A stretch of DNA of 54,354 nt from Hydrogenophaga sp. (GTDB lineage: Bacteria; Pseudomonadota; Gammaproteobacteria; Burkholderiales; Burkholderiaceae_C), in the NCBI GenBank assembly GCA_016790705.1, contig JAEUOT010000039.1:1-54354 (forward strand), read 5' to 3'. Shown piece by piece: positions 33,063 through 45,063 of the stretch (positions within the stretch are counted from its first letter, which is position 1; each line of letters begins with the position of its first letter). The notes beneath the pieces were generated by a model that saw only the letters and a program-made list of their open reading frames with translations, ran no database searches and had not been told where the DNA came from. The position numbers and the translations under genes were made by a program.

Positions 33063-33473
33063 TCAGGGCCGCAGATAGACGAAGCCTTCCTTGGCCTGCA
33101 GGCGTGCCACCTCCGCGACCCCGGAGGGCACGACCTTGGACTCCATCAACAGCTTGTCGGGGCTGATGTTGCGGGCCGTCAGCGTGTTGTTGCAGACCCG
33201 GAACTCGACCCCGCGGCCGGCCAGTTCGCTCACGGCGCCCGCAAACGGCTGGTCGGACGGCGTCTTGGCGCCGTCGAGCAGGAAGTCGATGCCGGCGCCG
33301 TGGGTCACCACGACGATCTTGACGCCGGGCTCGGCGTTGAGGTGGTTGCGGATGTTGGCCATGGCCCGCGAGGCCTGGGGAATGCCGTCGGACAGGTGGT
33401 AGACCACCTTGACCTGGGCCCAGACCGTGGCCGAGCAGACCAGAAGGAAGAGGGCGAGAAAGCGTTTAAACAT
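33063..33473 (-). CDS. Exported DsrE-family protein
   Basis: The 136-residue protein has a signal peptide (MFKRFLALFLLVCSATVWAQ) and the DsrE/DsrF-like fold: VVYHLSDGIPQASRAMANIRNHL, then KIVVVTHGAGIDFLL and a cysteine in EFRVCNNTL. Cytoplasmic DsrE proteins relay persulfide sulfur; the exported members are poorly studied. I chose the ATG at 33473, with AAGGAG 6 bases upstream. It is the first gene of the run with the cytochrome, SoxF and c4 genes. Its start codon is buried in a perfect stem-loop (33471-33496). Confidence 0.88.
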   Translation of the reverse strand: MFKRFLALFLLVCSATVWAQVKVVYHLSDGIPQASRAMANIRNHLNAEPGVKIVVVTHGAGIDFLLDGAKTPSDQPFAGAVSELAGRGVEFRVCNNTLTARNISPDKLLMESKVVPSGVAEVARLQAKEGFVYLRP

Positions 33474-33496
33474 CAGTGACTCCTTATGCACTGATG
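33471..33496 (-). promoter_or_regulatory. Perfect stem-loop containing ribosome site and start codon of the DsrE-like gene
   Basis: On the minus strand CATCAGTG and CACTGATG are exact 8-base complements around the loop CATAAGGAGT. The ribosome site AAGGAG is in the loop, and the start codon ATG forms the last three bases of the stem. In the mRNA this could control translation start; at DNA level it could be an operator. A second small repeat, CACT-N6-AGTG, overlaps its upstream arm. Confidence 0.6.
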
Positions 33497-33643
33497 TTAG
33501 TGAGGGACGCGGTTTTTCAGTGGCCGTGAAAACCCGGATGCTCCCGGCGGTATCGGATGCGGCCGCCATCTGAGGCCTTGCGCCTGCTGGTCAGGGCTTC
33601 AGGAGCCCGGCGGGCCACAGGGGGCCCAGGCAAGCGATCAATG

Positions 33644-33719
33644 TGGCGCGGCTGGCGGGGATCGAACCCACGACCCTTGGCTTCGGAGGCCAATACTCTA
33701 TCCACTGAGCTACAGCCGC
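33644..33719 (-). tRNA. tRNA-Arg (anticodon CCG)
   Basis: On the minus strand a complete 76-base cloverleaf is seen. The acceptor stem GCGGCTG pairs with CAGCCGC, the D-arm has GCTCAGTGGATAGAG, and the anticodon stem TTGGC/GCCAA encloses the loop CTCCGAA. The T-loop is TTCGATC, and CCA is encoded. The anticodon CCG reads CGG arginine codons. Confidence 0.97.
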
Positions 33720-33851
33720 GCGTGCGTAAAGCGAGCGGCATTGTCTCACACCCGCCCGCCCCCTCCGCCCACACACCCCTCCCCGACGATCACCGGCCAC
33801 AGGCCATGCATTGGGGCATGGGCGCTATCAATTTATGTACCTTTATTACAA

Positions 33852-33865
33852 TGCAATCCTTTGCA
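33852..33865. promoter_or_regulatory. LacI-type operator-like site 1
   Basis: TGCAATCCTTTGCA differs by one base from the operator at 36285. Its centre is 103 bases from the site at 33955, close to a whole number of helical turns, so looping is possible. Confidence 0.5.
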
Positions 33866-33954
33866 CCATTCATGGTTTCCCGACCCCGTGATCGGTGTTG
33901 TTTCCCTGCAGTTACGTACTGATTACGTGTTCATTTTTCAGGGTTTGCCCTGAA

Positions 33955-33968
33955 TGCAACCGTTTGCA
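33955..33968. promoter_or_regulatory. LacI-type operator 2 upstream of porin
   Basis: TGCAACCGTTTGCA is a TGCAA-N4-TTGCA palindrome of the form bound by LacI/GalR regulators. It and the following TTGATG are shared with the site before the transporter operon at 36285. It ends 104 bases before the porin start. Confidence 0.7.
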
Positions 33969-34072
33969 TTGATGGTCGAATTCTGGTGCTTTCTTAACCA
34001 ACGGTTACCGCCATTTCTGAAACGTTGGTACGGGAAAGAGCGCTCGACAACATTCACACCCCGGAGTACCTC

Positions 34073-34984
34073 ATGCAAAACAGCTTCAAGCTCGCCGCTG
34101 CCGCGGCCCTCTGCGCCAGCGCCTTCGCCGCCCACGCCGAGATGACGATGGACGCCAACCTGGAACTGGACACCACCTACCAAAACAAGGTCAAAGCCCC
34201 TGCCACCAACGCACGCGACAGCGACCTCAACATGGGCGGCCGCGTCGAATTCAACGTGGGCGCCAAGGCCACCAACGGTGACGCCTTTGTCCAGGCCCGC
34301 GGCACCCTGCTGGTGAAGAAGGATGGCGACAGCTCGGTCGACGACATGTGGGTTCAGTTCGGCAACGCCGGCATGGACGTGAAGATGGGCCGCTTCGAAG
34401 CCATGGACCTGTTCCCGGTCGGCAAGGACACCGTCGTCGAAGAAGCCGGCTACAGCGCCTACAAGGCCAACAAGCTGCGCGGCCGTTTCGGCAAGGACTC
34501 GGTGCACATCGCCCCCGGCTTCAACGCCGGCCCGGCGCGCATCGAACTGGGTCTGGTCTACAGCAAGGAAAAGGGTGAGGCCCGCGGCTTCCGCCCCGCC
34601 GTCAGCTTCACCACCGGGCCCGTCACCCTGCGCGTCGGCGCCGAGTCGGTCAAGGTGGTCGGCGACAGCAAGTCCACCAATGGCTTCGGCGCATCGGTCG
34701 GGTACGCGCTGAGCAGCGACGCCAACATCAACGTCAACTTCGCCAAGATGAAGGATGACAAGTCGGTCGGCGTCAATGGCGTCTTCGGCCCCGCCGGTAT
34801 CGGCTTCATCTACGGCAAGGGCGCCACCTCGGCCCAGAAGGTCAACACCGTGTACGCCGCGTACTCGCTGCCGCTGTTCGGCGTCAAGGGCGCGACCATC
34901 ACCCCCGCCCTGAGCTACTCCAAGGGCGGCACCGGCACCGACAACCAGCTGGCGGCCCGCGTGCGCATCAACTACGCGTTCTGA
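34073..34984 (+). CDS. Outer-membrane porin
   Basis: The 303-residue protein has a signal peptide cut after AFAAHA and then alternating strands typical of a beta barrel. It ends in RVRINYAF, with the C-terminal aromatic residue used for barrel insertion. The mature start EMTMDANLELDTTYQNK resembles beta-proteobacterial general porins, but I cannot assign a substrate. GGAG lies 7 bases before the ATG. Shared operators with the alpha-glucoside transporter suggest it admits the same sugars across the outer membrane. A strong terminator follows it. Confidence 0.82.
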   Translation: MQNSFKLAAAAALCASAFAAHAEMTMDANLELDTTYQNKVKAPATNARDSDLNMGGRVEFNVGAKATNGDAFVQARGTLLVKKDGDSSVDDMWVQFGNAGMDVKMGRFEAMDLFPVGKDTVVEEAGYSAYKANKLRGRFGKDSVHIAPGFNAGPARIELGLVYSKEKGEARGFRPAVSFTTGPVTLRVGAESVKVVGDSKSTNGFGASVGYALSSDANINVNFAKMKDDKSVGVNGVFGPAGIGFIYGKGATSAQKVNTVYAAYSLPLFGVKGATITPALSYSKGGTGTDNQLAARVRINYAF

Positions 34985-35065
34985 TCGGGGGTTTCCCCCC
35001 CCGGTCTTCCGGGGGTGCGTGCGCCGCAAGGCAAGCGCACCCATTTCCTCTCGGCAATCAGAGTT

Positions 35066-35098
35066 GGCCCGGGATCGCAAGATGCCCGGGCCTTTTTT
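35066..35098 (+). terminator. Rho-independent terminator after the porin gene
   Basis: GGCCCGGG at 35066-35073 pairs with CCCGGGCC at 35085-35092 and is followed by six Ts. It separates the porin gene from the regulator gene. Confidence 0.9.
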
Positions 35099-35141
35099 CG
35101 CCCGAAACAAGGACGTCTTGCTCGGATGAAATAATGCACCG

Positions 35142-36209
35142 ATGCCCCCCAAGACCCCTGACACACCGGCTGCGGACAACCCGTCGCCAGCAGCGCGTCC
35201 CGAGCGCGGCCGCAAGCGCATGCAGATGGCCGACATCGCCCGCCTCGCCGGCGTTTCGGCGTCCACCGTCTCCCGCGCGCTCAGCGGCAGCCCGCTGATC
35301 CCCGAAACCACCCGCAACCGCATCACCGAGCTGGCCAGCTCGCTGAACTACCGCGTCAATGTCGGCGCGGCCAACCTGCGCAAGCGCGACGTGCAGACCG
35401 TCGGCGTGGTGTTCCTGGGCGACAGCATGCAGACGGTCTCCGACCCGTTCATCCTCAGCATCCTGGGCACGGTCGCCGACGCACTGGACGAGCGGGGCAT
35501 GAGCCTGCTGCTGACCCGGATGCACGAGGACCGCCGGCACCTGATGTCGGCGATGGTCGAGAGCGGGCAGGTCGCGGGGCTGATCGTCATCGGCCAGTTG
35601 ACCTGGCACCAGCATCTCAACCAGTTGGTGCGCGACGGCGTTCCCATCGCGGTCTGGGGCGCCTGCCTCGACGATGCGCTCTATCCCGTGGTCGGCGGCG
35701 ACAACGAGCAGGGCGGCTACCTGGCCACCCGCCACCTGCTGCGCCAGGGACGGCGGCGCATCGCCTTCTTCGGTGACACCAGCCACCCCGAGGCCGGCCT
35801 GCGCCATGCCGGCTACCTGCGGGCGCTGCGCGAGGCCGGGATCGAGCCCGACCCCGCCCTGCTGCAGTCCTTCCTGTTCGGCGACCGGCGCATCCGCGAG
35901 GTGATCGACGGCTGGCTCGACCAGAAACAGCAGTTCGACGCGATCTTCGCCAGCAGCGACGTCACCGCCATTTCGCTTATGGGCGCGCTCAGCGAGCGGG
36001 GGCTGTCGGTGCCCGAGCAGGTGGGGCTGGTCGGCTACGACGACATAGCCCTGGCCGCGCATGTCCACCCCTCGCTGACCACCATCCGCCAGCCCACCGG
36101 GCAGGCGGGACGCGCGCTGGTCGAGCTGCTGTTCGAGGCGATCCAGGACAAGCCCCGTCGCACCGTGATGCTGCCGGCCGAATTGATCGAGCGCGACAGC
36201 AGCCGCTGA
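35142..36209 (+). CDS. LacI-family transcriptional regulator of alpha-glucoside use (AglR-like)
   Basis: The 355-residue protein has a LacI-type helix-turn-helix, MADIARLAGVSASTVSRALSGSPLI (about residues 29-53), and hinge YRVNVGAANLRK. A periplasmic-binding-protein-like sensor domain follows (TVGVVFLGD, AVWGAC, GLVGYDDIALAAHVHPSLTTIRQP). It lies between the porin gene and the alpha-glucoside operon, both preceded by TGCAA-N4-TTGCA operators, so it probably represses both until an alpha-glucoside binds. The start at 35142 lacks a good ribosome site; a later ATG at residue 27 or 29 is possible but would leave little ahead of the DNA-binding domain. Confidence 0.9.
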   Translation: MPPKTPDTPAADNPSPAARPERGRKRMQMADIARLAGVSASTVSRALSGSPLIPETTRNRITELASSLNYRVNVGAANLRKRDVQTVGVVFLGDSMQTVSDPFILSILGTVADALDERGMSLLLTRMHEDRRHLMSAMVESGQVAGLIVIGQLTWHQHLNQLVRDGVPIAVWGACLDDALYPVVGGDNEQGGYLATRHLLRQGRRRIAFFGDTSHPEAGLRHAGYLRALREAGIEPDPALLQSFLFGDRRIREVIDGWLDQKQQFDAIFASSDVTAISLMGALSERGLSVPEQVGLVGYDDIALAAHVHPSLTTIRQPTGQAGRALVELLFEAIQDKPRRTVMLPAELIERDSSR

Positions 36210-36284
36210 CCCGCCCGGACGGCCAAGCTTCGGCCCCGGGTTACGAACCCGTTTCATTGCTTCTGGTAGGTGAAAACCCCATCG

Positions 36285-36298
36285 TGCAATCGTTTGCA
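36285..36298. promoter_or_regulatory. LacI-type operator upstream of the alpha-glucoside operon
   Basis: TGCAATCGTTTGCA is a palindrome with a central CG. It is followed by the same TTGATG as the site at 33955 and lies 90 bases before the binding-protein start. No clear -35/-10 pair was recognised next to it. Confidence 0.7.
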
Positions 36299-36388
36299 TT
36301 GATGCTTCAATCCGCCCACTGCCCAGCCGTCCGACGCCGACGGGTGGCAGCTCTCCCGGACAACCACACACCATCCACGAGGCAAACC

Positions 36389-37669
<1,281 letters not shown>

Positions 37670-37687
37670 TGCGCTGACACCACCGGG

Positions 37688-37711
37688 GCCGGGTGGCTTG
37701 GTCCACCCGGC
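37688..37711 (+). terminator. Stem-loop between the binding-protein and permease genes
   Basis: GCCGGGTGG and CCACCCGGC are exact 9-base complements around a 6-base loop. No U-run follows. It lies 18 bases after the aglE stop and probably protects or attenuates the mRNA, giving excess binding protein. Confidence 0.65.
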
Positions 37712-37743
37712 TTCGCCCGTTTCCCGCTTCCACGGAGCCCCCC

Positions 37744-38652
37744 ATGCAGAACCGCACCCGCACCGCCTGGATCTTCCTCACCCCCATGCTGGTGGTGCTG
37801 GCGCTGGTGGCCCTGTGGCCGCTGGGCCGCACCATCTGGTTCAGCTTCACCGACGCCAACATCAACGACCTGGGCGCGACCCAGTTCATCGGCCTGGGCA
37901 ACTACGTCGGCGAATACGGCCTGTTCGCCAACCCCAACAACACCGACGGCTTCTGGGCCAGCGACTGGGGCATGGCCATCCTCAACACGCTGAAGTTCTC
38001 TCTGGTCTCGGTGACGCTGGAAACCCTGCTGGGCCTGGGCGTGGCGCTGCTGCTCAACCAGGAGTTCAAGGGCCGGCACTGGGTGCGCGCCGCCGTGCTG
38101 GTGCCCTGGGCGATTCCCACCATCGTCTCGGCCAAGATGTGGGGCTGGATGCTGCACGACCAGTTCGGCATCCTCAACCAGTACATGCTCGACTGGGGCC
38201 TGATCTCGCAGAAGATCGCCTGGACCGCACAGCCCGAGTACGCGCTGTGGACCGTGGTGGCGGTGGACGTGTGGAAGACCACGCCTTTCATGGCCCTGCT
38301 GATCCTGGCCGCGCTGCAGACCCTGCCCAAGGACTGCTACGAGGCCGCCAGGGTGGACGGGGTGCACCCGCTGCGCGTGTTCTGGAAAGTGACGCTGCCG
38401 CTGATCCGCCCGGCGCTGATGGTCGCGGTGATCTTCCGCCTGCTGGACGCGCTGCGCGTGTTCGACCTGATCTATGTGCTGACCTCGAACAACAACAGCA
38501 CCATCTCCATGTCCGGCTTCGTGCGGCGCGAAATGGTCGACAACGGCTACATGGGCTACGGCTCGGCCGCGTCCACCGCGCTGTTCCTGATCATCGGCCT
38601 GTGCACCATCGCCGCCATCCGGCTCGGGCGCATGCGCCTCTCGGAGGACTGA
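37744..38652 (+). CDS. aglF: Alpha-glucoside ABC transporter permease (AglF-like)
   Basis: The 302-residue inner-membrane protein has six hydrophobic segments and the MalF-type EAA loop YEAARVDGVHPLRVFWKVTLPLIRPA near residue 200, which contacts the ATPase. The ATG at 37744 (MQNRTRTAWIFLTPMLVVLAL) begins with a normal first helix. It lies 74 bases after aglE and 2 bases before the second permease gene, with which it is translationally coupled. Confidence 0.93.
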   Translation: MQNRTRTAWIFLTPMLVVLALVALWPLGRTIWFSFTDANINDLGATQFIGLGNYVGEYGLFANPNNTDGFWASDWGMAILNTLKFSLVSVTLETLLGLGVALLLNQEFKGRHWVRAAVLVPWAIPTIVSAKMWGWMLHDQFGILNQYMLDWGLISQKIAWTAQPEYALWTVVAVDVWKTTPFMALLILAALQTLPKDCYEAARVDGVHPLRVFWKVTLPLIRPALMVAVIFRLLDALRVFDLIYVLTSNNNSTISMSGFVRREMVDNGYMGYGSAASTALFLIIGLCTIAAIRLGRMRLSED

Positions 38653-38654
38653 CC

Positions 38655-39491
38655 ATGAAGACCCCGCTGTTCTGGCGCATCGCGCTCTATCTGGCCGCCG
38701 CCCTGGTGGTCGTGGTCTCGGTCTTCCCCTTCATCTACGCGGTCTCGACCTCGTTCAAGAGCGGCTCGGCCCTGTTCGAGCCGGTGCTGCTGCCGTCCAG
38801 CGTCACGCTGGGCAACTACCTCTCGCTGTTCACCCTGGCCGAGCAGCCGTTTGGCCGCCACATCGTCAACTCGGTCATGGTGTCGGTGCTGGTGGTGATG
38901 ATCTCGCTGTTCCTGGGCGTCACGGCGTCCTATGCGCTGGGCCGCATCAGCTTCAAGGGCCGCGGCGTGCTGCTGACCGCCGTGCTGGCCGTGTCGATGT
39001 TCCCGCAGGTGGCCGTGCTGGCCGGCATGTTCGAGCTGATCCGTTTCCTGGGCCTCTACAACAAGGCGCTGGGCCTGATCCTGCCGTACATGATCTTCAC
39101 CCTGCCCTTCACGGTCTGGGTGCTGACCACCTTCATGAAGCAGTTGCCCAAGGAGCTGGAAGAGGCCGCGATCATGGACGGCTGCGGTCCGGCCCGCATC
39201 ATCTGGAGCGTGTTCATGCCGCTGCTCTGGCCGGCCCTCGTGTCCACCGGCCTGCTGGCCTTCATCGCGGCCTGGAACGAGTTCCTCTTCGCGCTGACCT
39301 TCGTGCTCGACAACAACGAGCGCACCGTGCCGGTGTCCATCGCCCTCATCTCCGGCGCCAGCAAGTACGACATCCCCTGGGGCAACATCATGGCCGCCTC
39401 GGTGCTCGTCACCCTGCCGCTGCTGGCGCTGGTGCTGGTGTTCCAGAAAAAGATCGTCTCGGGCCTGACGGCCGGTGCCGTCAAAGGCTGA
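38655..39491 (+). CDS. aglG: Alpha-glucoside ABC transporter permease (AglG-like)
   Basis: The 278-residue protein has six membrane helices and the MalG-type EAA loop LEEAAIMDGCGPARIIWSVFMPLLWPA. It forms the membrane channel together with the first permease. The start is 2 bases after the aglF stop. It ends 31 bases before the glucosidase gene. Confidence 0.93.
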   Translation: MKTPLFWRIALYLAAALVVVVSVFPFIYAVSTSFKSGSALFEPVLLPSSVTLGNYLSLFTLAEQPFGRHIVNSVMVSVLVVMISLFLGVTASYALGRISFKGRGVLLTAVLAVSMFPQVAVLAGMFELIRFLGLYNKALGLILPYMIFTLPFTVWVLTTFMKQLPKELEEAAIMDGCGPARIIWSVFMPLLWPALVSTGLLAFIAAWNEFLFALTFVLDNNERTVPVSIALISGASKYDIPWGNIMAASVLVTLPLLALVLVFQKKIVSGLTAGAVKG

Positions 39492-39522
39492 CCCCCATCC
39501 CTCCTCTCCTTTTCCGACTTCC

Positions 39523-41160
39523 ATGAAAGCACCCAACAACGGCTGGTGGCGCGGCGGCGTGATCTACCAGATCTACCCGCGCAGCTACCAGGACAGCAAC
39601 AGCGACGGCATCGGCGACCTGCCGGGCATCACGCAGCGGCTGGAGCACATCGCCGAGCTCGGCGCCGACGGCATCTGGCTCTCGCCCTTCTTCAAGAGCC
39701 CGATGAAGGACTTCGGCTACGACGTCAGCGACTACTGCGACGTCGACCCGATGTTCGGCACGCTGGACGACTTCAGGGCCCTGGTGGCGCGCGCCCACGC
39801 GCTGGGTCTGAAGGTCATGATCGACCAGGTGCTCTCGCACTGCAGCGACCAGCACCCCTGGTTCGTGGAAAGCCGCGCCAGCCGCGACAACGCCAAGGCC
39901 GACTGGTTCGTCTGGGCCGATGCGAAGGACGACGGCACGCCGCCCAACAACTGGCTCTCCATCTTCGGGGGCAGCGCCTGGCAGTGGGACACGCGCCGCT
40001 GCCAGTACTACCTGCACAACTTCCTGACCAGCCAGCCCGACCTGAACTTCCACAACCCCGCCGTGCAGGGCGCGCTGCTGGACACGGTGAAGTTCTGGCT
40101 CGACCTGGGCGTGGACGGCTATCGGCTGGACACCGCCAACTTCTACTTCCACGACACGCTGCTGCGCGACAACCCGGGCAAGGGCGCGCCCGACCCGAGC
40201 AAGCCCGACCCGGCGGTGAATCCTTACAACCCCTACGCCTGGCAGCGCCACGTGTACGACAAGAGCCGGCCCGAGAACCTGCCCTTCCTGCAACGCCTGC
40301 GCGCCCTGCTCGACCAGTACCCGGACACGACCATGGTCGGCGAGATCGGCGACGACGACGGCCTGGCCCGCGTGGCCGAATACACCGCCGGCGGCGACAA
40401 GCTTCACATGGCCTACTGCTTCGACCTGCTGGGCCCGCACCACGACGCACCCTTCCTGCACGGCGTGCTCGCGCGCTTCAACAACGTGGTGGGCGACGGC
40501 TGGCCCTGCTGGGCCCTGTCCAACCACGACTGCGAACGCTCGGCCACGCGCTGGGGCGGACCGAGTCCCGACCCGCGCCAGTTGCGCCTGATGGCCGCGT
40601 TCCAGGCCAGCCTGCGCGGCACGGTCTGCCTGTACCAGGGCGAAGAACTGGGCCTGCCCGAGGCGCAACTGAGCTTCGAAGAACTGCAGGACCCGTACGG
40701 CATCACCCTGTGGCCGCAGTACAAGGGGCGCGACGGCTGCCGCACGCCCATGCCCTGGTCGGCCGACGCGCCGCAGGCGGGCTTCTCCGGTGCCGCCAAG
40801 ACCTGGCTGCCGGTGGCCACGCCGCACCGCGCGCTCGCCGTGGACCGCCAGCAGGGCCAGGGCGACAGCCTGCTGGCCTTCTTCACCCGGCTGCTGCACT
40901 GGCGCCGCGAGCAGCCGGCGCTGATCCACGGCACGCTGGACCTGCTGCCCGGCCACCCGCAGGTGCTGGCCTTTGTTCGCGAAGACGGTCCGCAGCGTCT
41001 GCTGTGCGCCTTCAACTTCAGCGACCGGCCCGCGACGCTGCCCCTGCCCGCCGGCTGGACCGGCGCGACAGCGCTGGCCGGCAGCGGCCTGACAGGCGCC
41101 CGCGTCGACGGCGCCACGCTGCATTTCGAACCCTGGGGCGGCCTGCACCTGCAGGCCTGA
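39523..41160 (+). CDS. aglA: GH13 alpha-glucosidase (AglA-like)
   Basis: The 545-residue cytoplasmic enzyme is of the oligo-1,6-glucosidase/alpha-glucosidase type. It starts WWRGGVIYQIYPRSYQDSNSDGIGDLPGI. Catalytic regions are DQVLSHCSDQHPWF (region I), GYRLDTANF with the Asp nucleophile (region II), MVGEIGD with the Glu acid (region III) and LSNHDCERSATRWG (region IV). It should split imported alpha-glucosides to glucose or glucose units. It lies between the permease and ATPase genes, the same order as Sinorhizobium aglEFGAK. No signal peptide is seen. Confidence 0.94.
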   Translation: MKAPNNGWWRGGVIYQIYPRSYQDSNSDGIGDLPGITQRLEHIAELGADGIWLSPFFKSPMKDFGYDVSDYCDVDPMFGTLDDFRALVARAHALGLKVMIDQVLSHCSDQHPWFVESRASRDNAKADWFVWADAKDDGTPPNNWLSIFGGSAWQWDTRRCQYYLHNFLTSQPDLNFHNPAVQGALLDTVKFWLDLGVDGYRLDTANFYFHDTLLRDNPGKGAPDPSKPDPAVNPYNPYAWQRHVYDKSRPENLPFLQRLRALLDQYPDTTMVGEIGDDDGLARVAEYTAGGDKLHMAYCFDLLGPHHDAPFLHGVLARFNNVVGDGWPCWALSNHDCERSATRWGGPSPDPRQLRLMAAFQASLRGTVCLYQGEELGLPEAQLSFEELQDPYGITLWPQYKGRDGCRTPMPWSADAPQAGFSGAAKTWLPVATPHRALAVDRQQGQGDSLLAFFTRLLHWRREQPALIHGTLDLLPGHPQVLAFVREDGPQRLLCAFNFSDRPATLPLPAGWTGATALAGSGLTGARVDGATLHFEPWGGLHLQA

Positions 41161-41187
41161 TCCCCCACGCCCACCCGAGGAGAGACC

Positions 41188-42327
<1,140 letters not shown>

Positions 42328-42376
42328 GGTCCGTCATGGCGGCGGAGCCGGCATCCGGTATGGTTCGTGCTGGTGA

Positions 42377-44044
<1,668 letters not shown>

Positions 44045-44102
44045 ACGCGGCGACGGTCCGCCGGCGGCCTGCGCTGCAAGGCCCGTGCAAAGGGGCCGTC
44101 GC

Positions 44103-44108
44103 TATAAT
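44103..44108 (+). promoter_or_regulatory. Consensus -10 element (TATAAT) before the c5-type cytochrome gene
   Basis: A perfect TATAAT lies 72 bases before the cytochrome start in the 135-base gap after pgm. No good -35 hexamer stands 16-18 bases upstream. Confidence 0.5.
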
Positions 44109-44179
44109 TCGAGGCTATTTGCCCTTCGCCGGGGCAACCCCTCCCACACAATCCGCCTTCTCTCGCCCCCGAGGACCAC

Positions 44180-45016
44180 ATGAGCGACCACGCGCACGAC
44201 TCCCACACCGGCCCGATCAAGACGCCCGCCCAGCTGCTCTGGACGTCCTTCTTCTCTTTCGTCGTTCCGGTCTTCGTCATCATCGGCCTGGTGTACTACG
44301 TCACCTCCGGCGCCAAGCCGGCTGCCGGTACCGTCGATCCCGAACTGGCCACCGCCCAACGCATCCAGCGCATCGGCAGCGTCGAGCTGCGCGATGCCAA
44401 CCGGCCGTTGGCCACGGGTGAAGAGGTGTTCAAGGCCCAGTGCTCGGCTTGCCACGCCACCGGCGCCGCCGGCTCGCCCAAGTTCGGCGATGCCGCTGCC
44501 TGGGGTCCTCGCATCGGCGCTGGCTATGAGGCCCTGCTGAACTCGGCCCTCAAGGGCAAGAACGCCATGGGTGCCCAGGGTGGCGGCGCGTTCAACGACA
44601 CCGAAATCGGCCGTGCCGTGGTCTACATGGCCAACGCGGGCGGCGCCAAGTTCGCCGAACCCAAGGCCCCGGCAGGCGCCGCGCCGGCTGCGGCTGCTCC
44701 GGCCGCTGCTGCTGCGGCGGCTCCCGCTGCCGCCCCGGCCGCAGCCCCGGCAGCCCCTGCCGCCGCGGCCCCGACCGCCAATGCCGGCGAAGCCCTCTAC
44801 AAGCAGACCTGCTCCACCTGTCACGCCGCTGGCGTCGCCGGCGCACCGAAGTTCGGCGACAAAGCCGCCTGGGCGCCCCGCATCGGCCAAGGTCTGGATG
44901 GTCTGACCGCCAGCGCGATCAAGGGCAAGAACGCCATGCCGCCCAAGGGAGGCTCCAGCGCTTCCGACGCCGACATCAAGGCGGCCATCGCCTACATGCT
45001 GGCTGCGGTCAAGTAA
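44180..45016 (+). CDS. Membrane-anchored tandem c5-type diheme cytochrome
   Basis: The 278-residue protein has one N-terminal membrane helix (about 20-43). A c5-type domain with QCSACHATGAAGSPKFGD comes first, then an Ala/Pro-rich linker (about 165-200), then a second c5-type domain with TCSTCHAAGVAGAPKFGD. The two domains are clearly duplicated: PRIG-G and KGKNAM recur in both, the latter with the axial Met. Such cytochromes carry electrons to terminal oxidases. A ribosome site GAGGA precedes the ATG. A strong terminator follows. The linker's low complexity suggests a flexible tether. Confidence 0.92.
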   Translation: MSDHAHDSHTGPIKTPAQLLWTSFFSFVVPVFVIIGLVYYVTSGAKPAAGTVDPELATAQRIQRIGSVELRDANRPLATGEEVFKAQCSACHATGAAGSPKFGDAAAWGPRIGAGYEALLNSALKGKNAMGAQGGGAFNDTEIGRAVVYMANAGGAKFAEPKAPAGAAPAAAAPAAAAAAAPAAAPAAAPAAPAAAAPTANAGEALYKQTCSTCHAAGVAGAPKFGDKAAWAPRIGQGLDGLTASAIKGKNAMPPKGGSSASDADIKAAIAYMLAAVK

Positions 45017-45032
45017 GACCCTGCTCCCGCAA

Positions 45033-45063
45033 CAAAAAAGCCGGTCACTGACCGGCTTTTTTG
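45033..45063. terminator. Bidirectional terminator
   Basis: CAAAAAAGCCGGTCA pairs with TGACCGGCTTTTTTG, giving a U-run in both directions. It ends the cytochrome transcript on the plus strand. The TGA stop of the minus-strand gene (45045-45047) lies inside the stem, so it also ends that gene. Confidence 0.9.

Larger units (their letters stand above)
33720..34072. other. Intergenic region upstream of the porin gene
   Basis: No gene is seen in these 353 bases. The stretch is AT-richer than its surroundings. It holds two LacI-type operators (33852 and 33955), TACAAT at 33847-33852 overlapping the first operator as a possible -10, and a small palindrome TAACC-AAC-GGTTA at 33995-34007. It is the control region of the porin gene. 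Confidence 0.65.

Noticed and set aside
33644-33719. tRNA-Arg as a possible integration site for a mobile element
   Set aside because: No integrase gene, no repeated tRNA 3' end and no change of composition were seen beside it; flanking genes look native.
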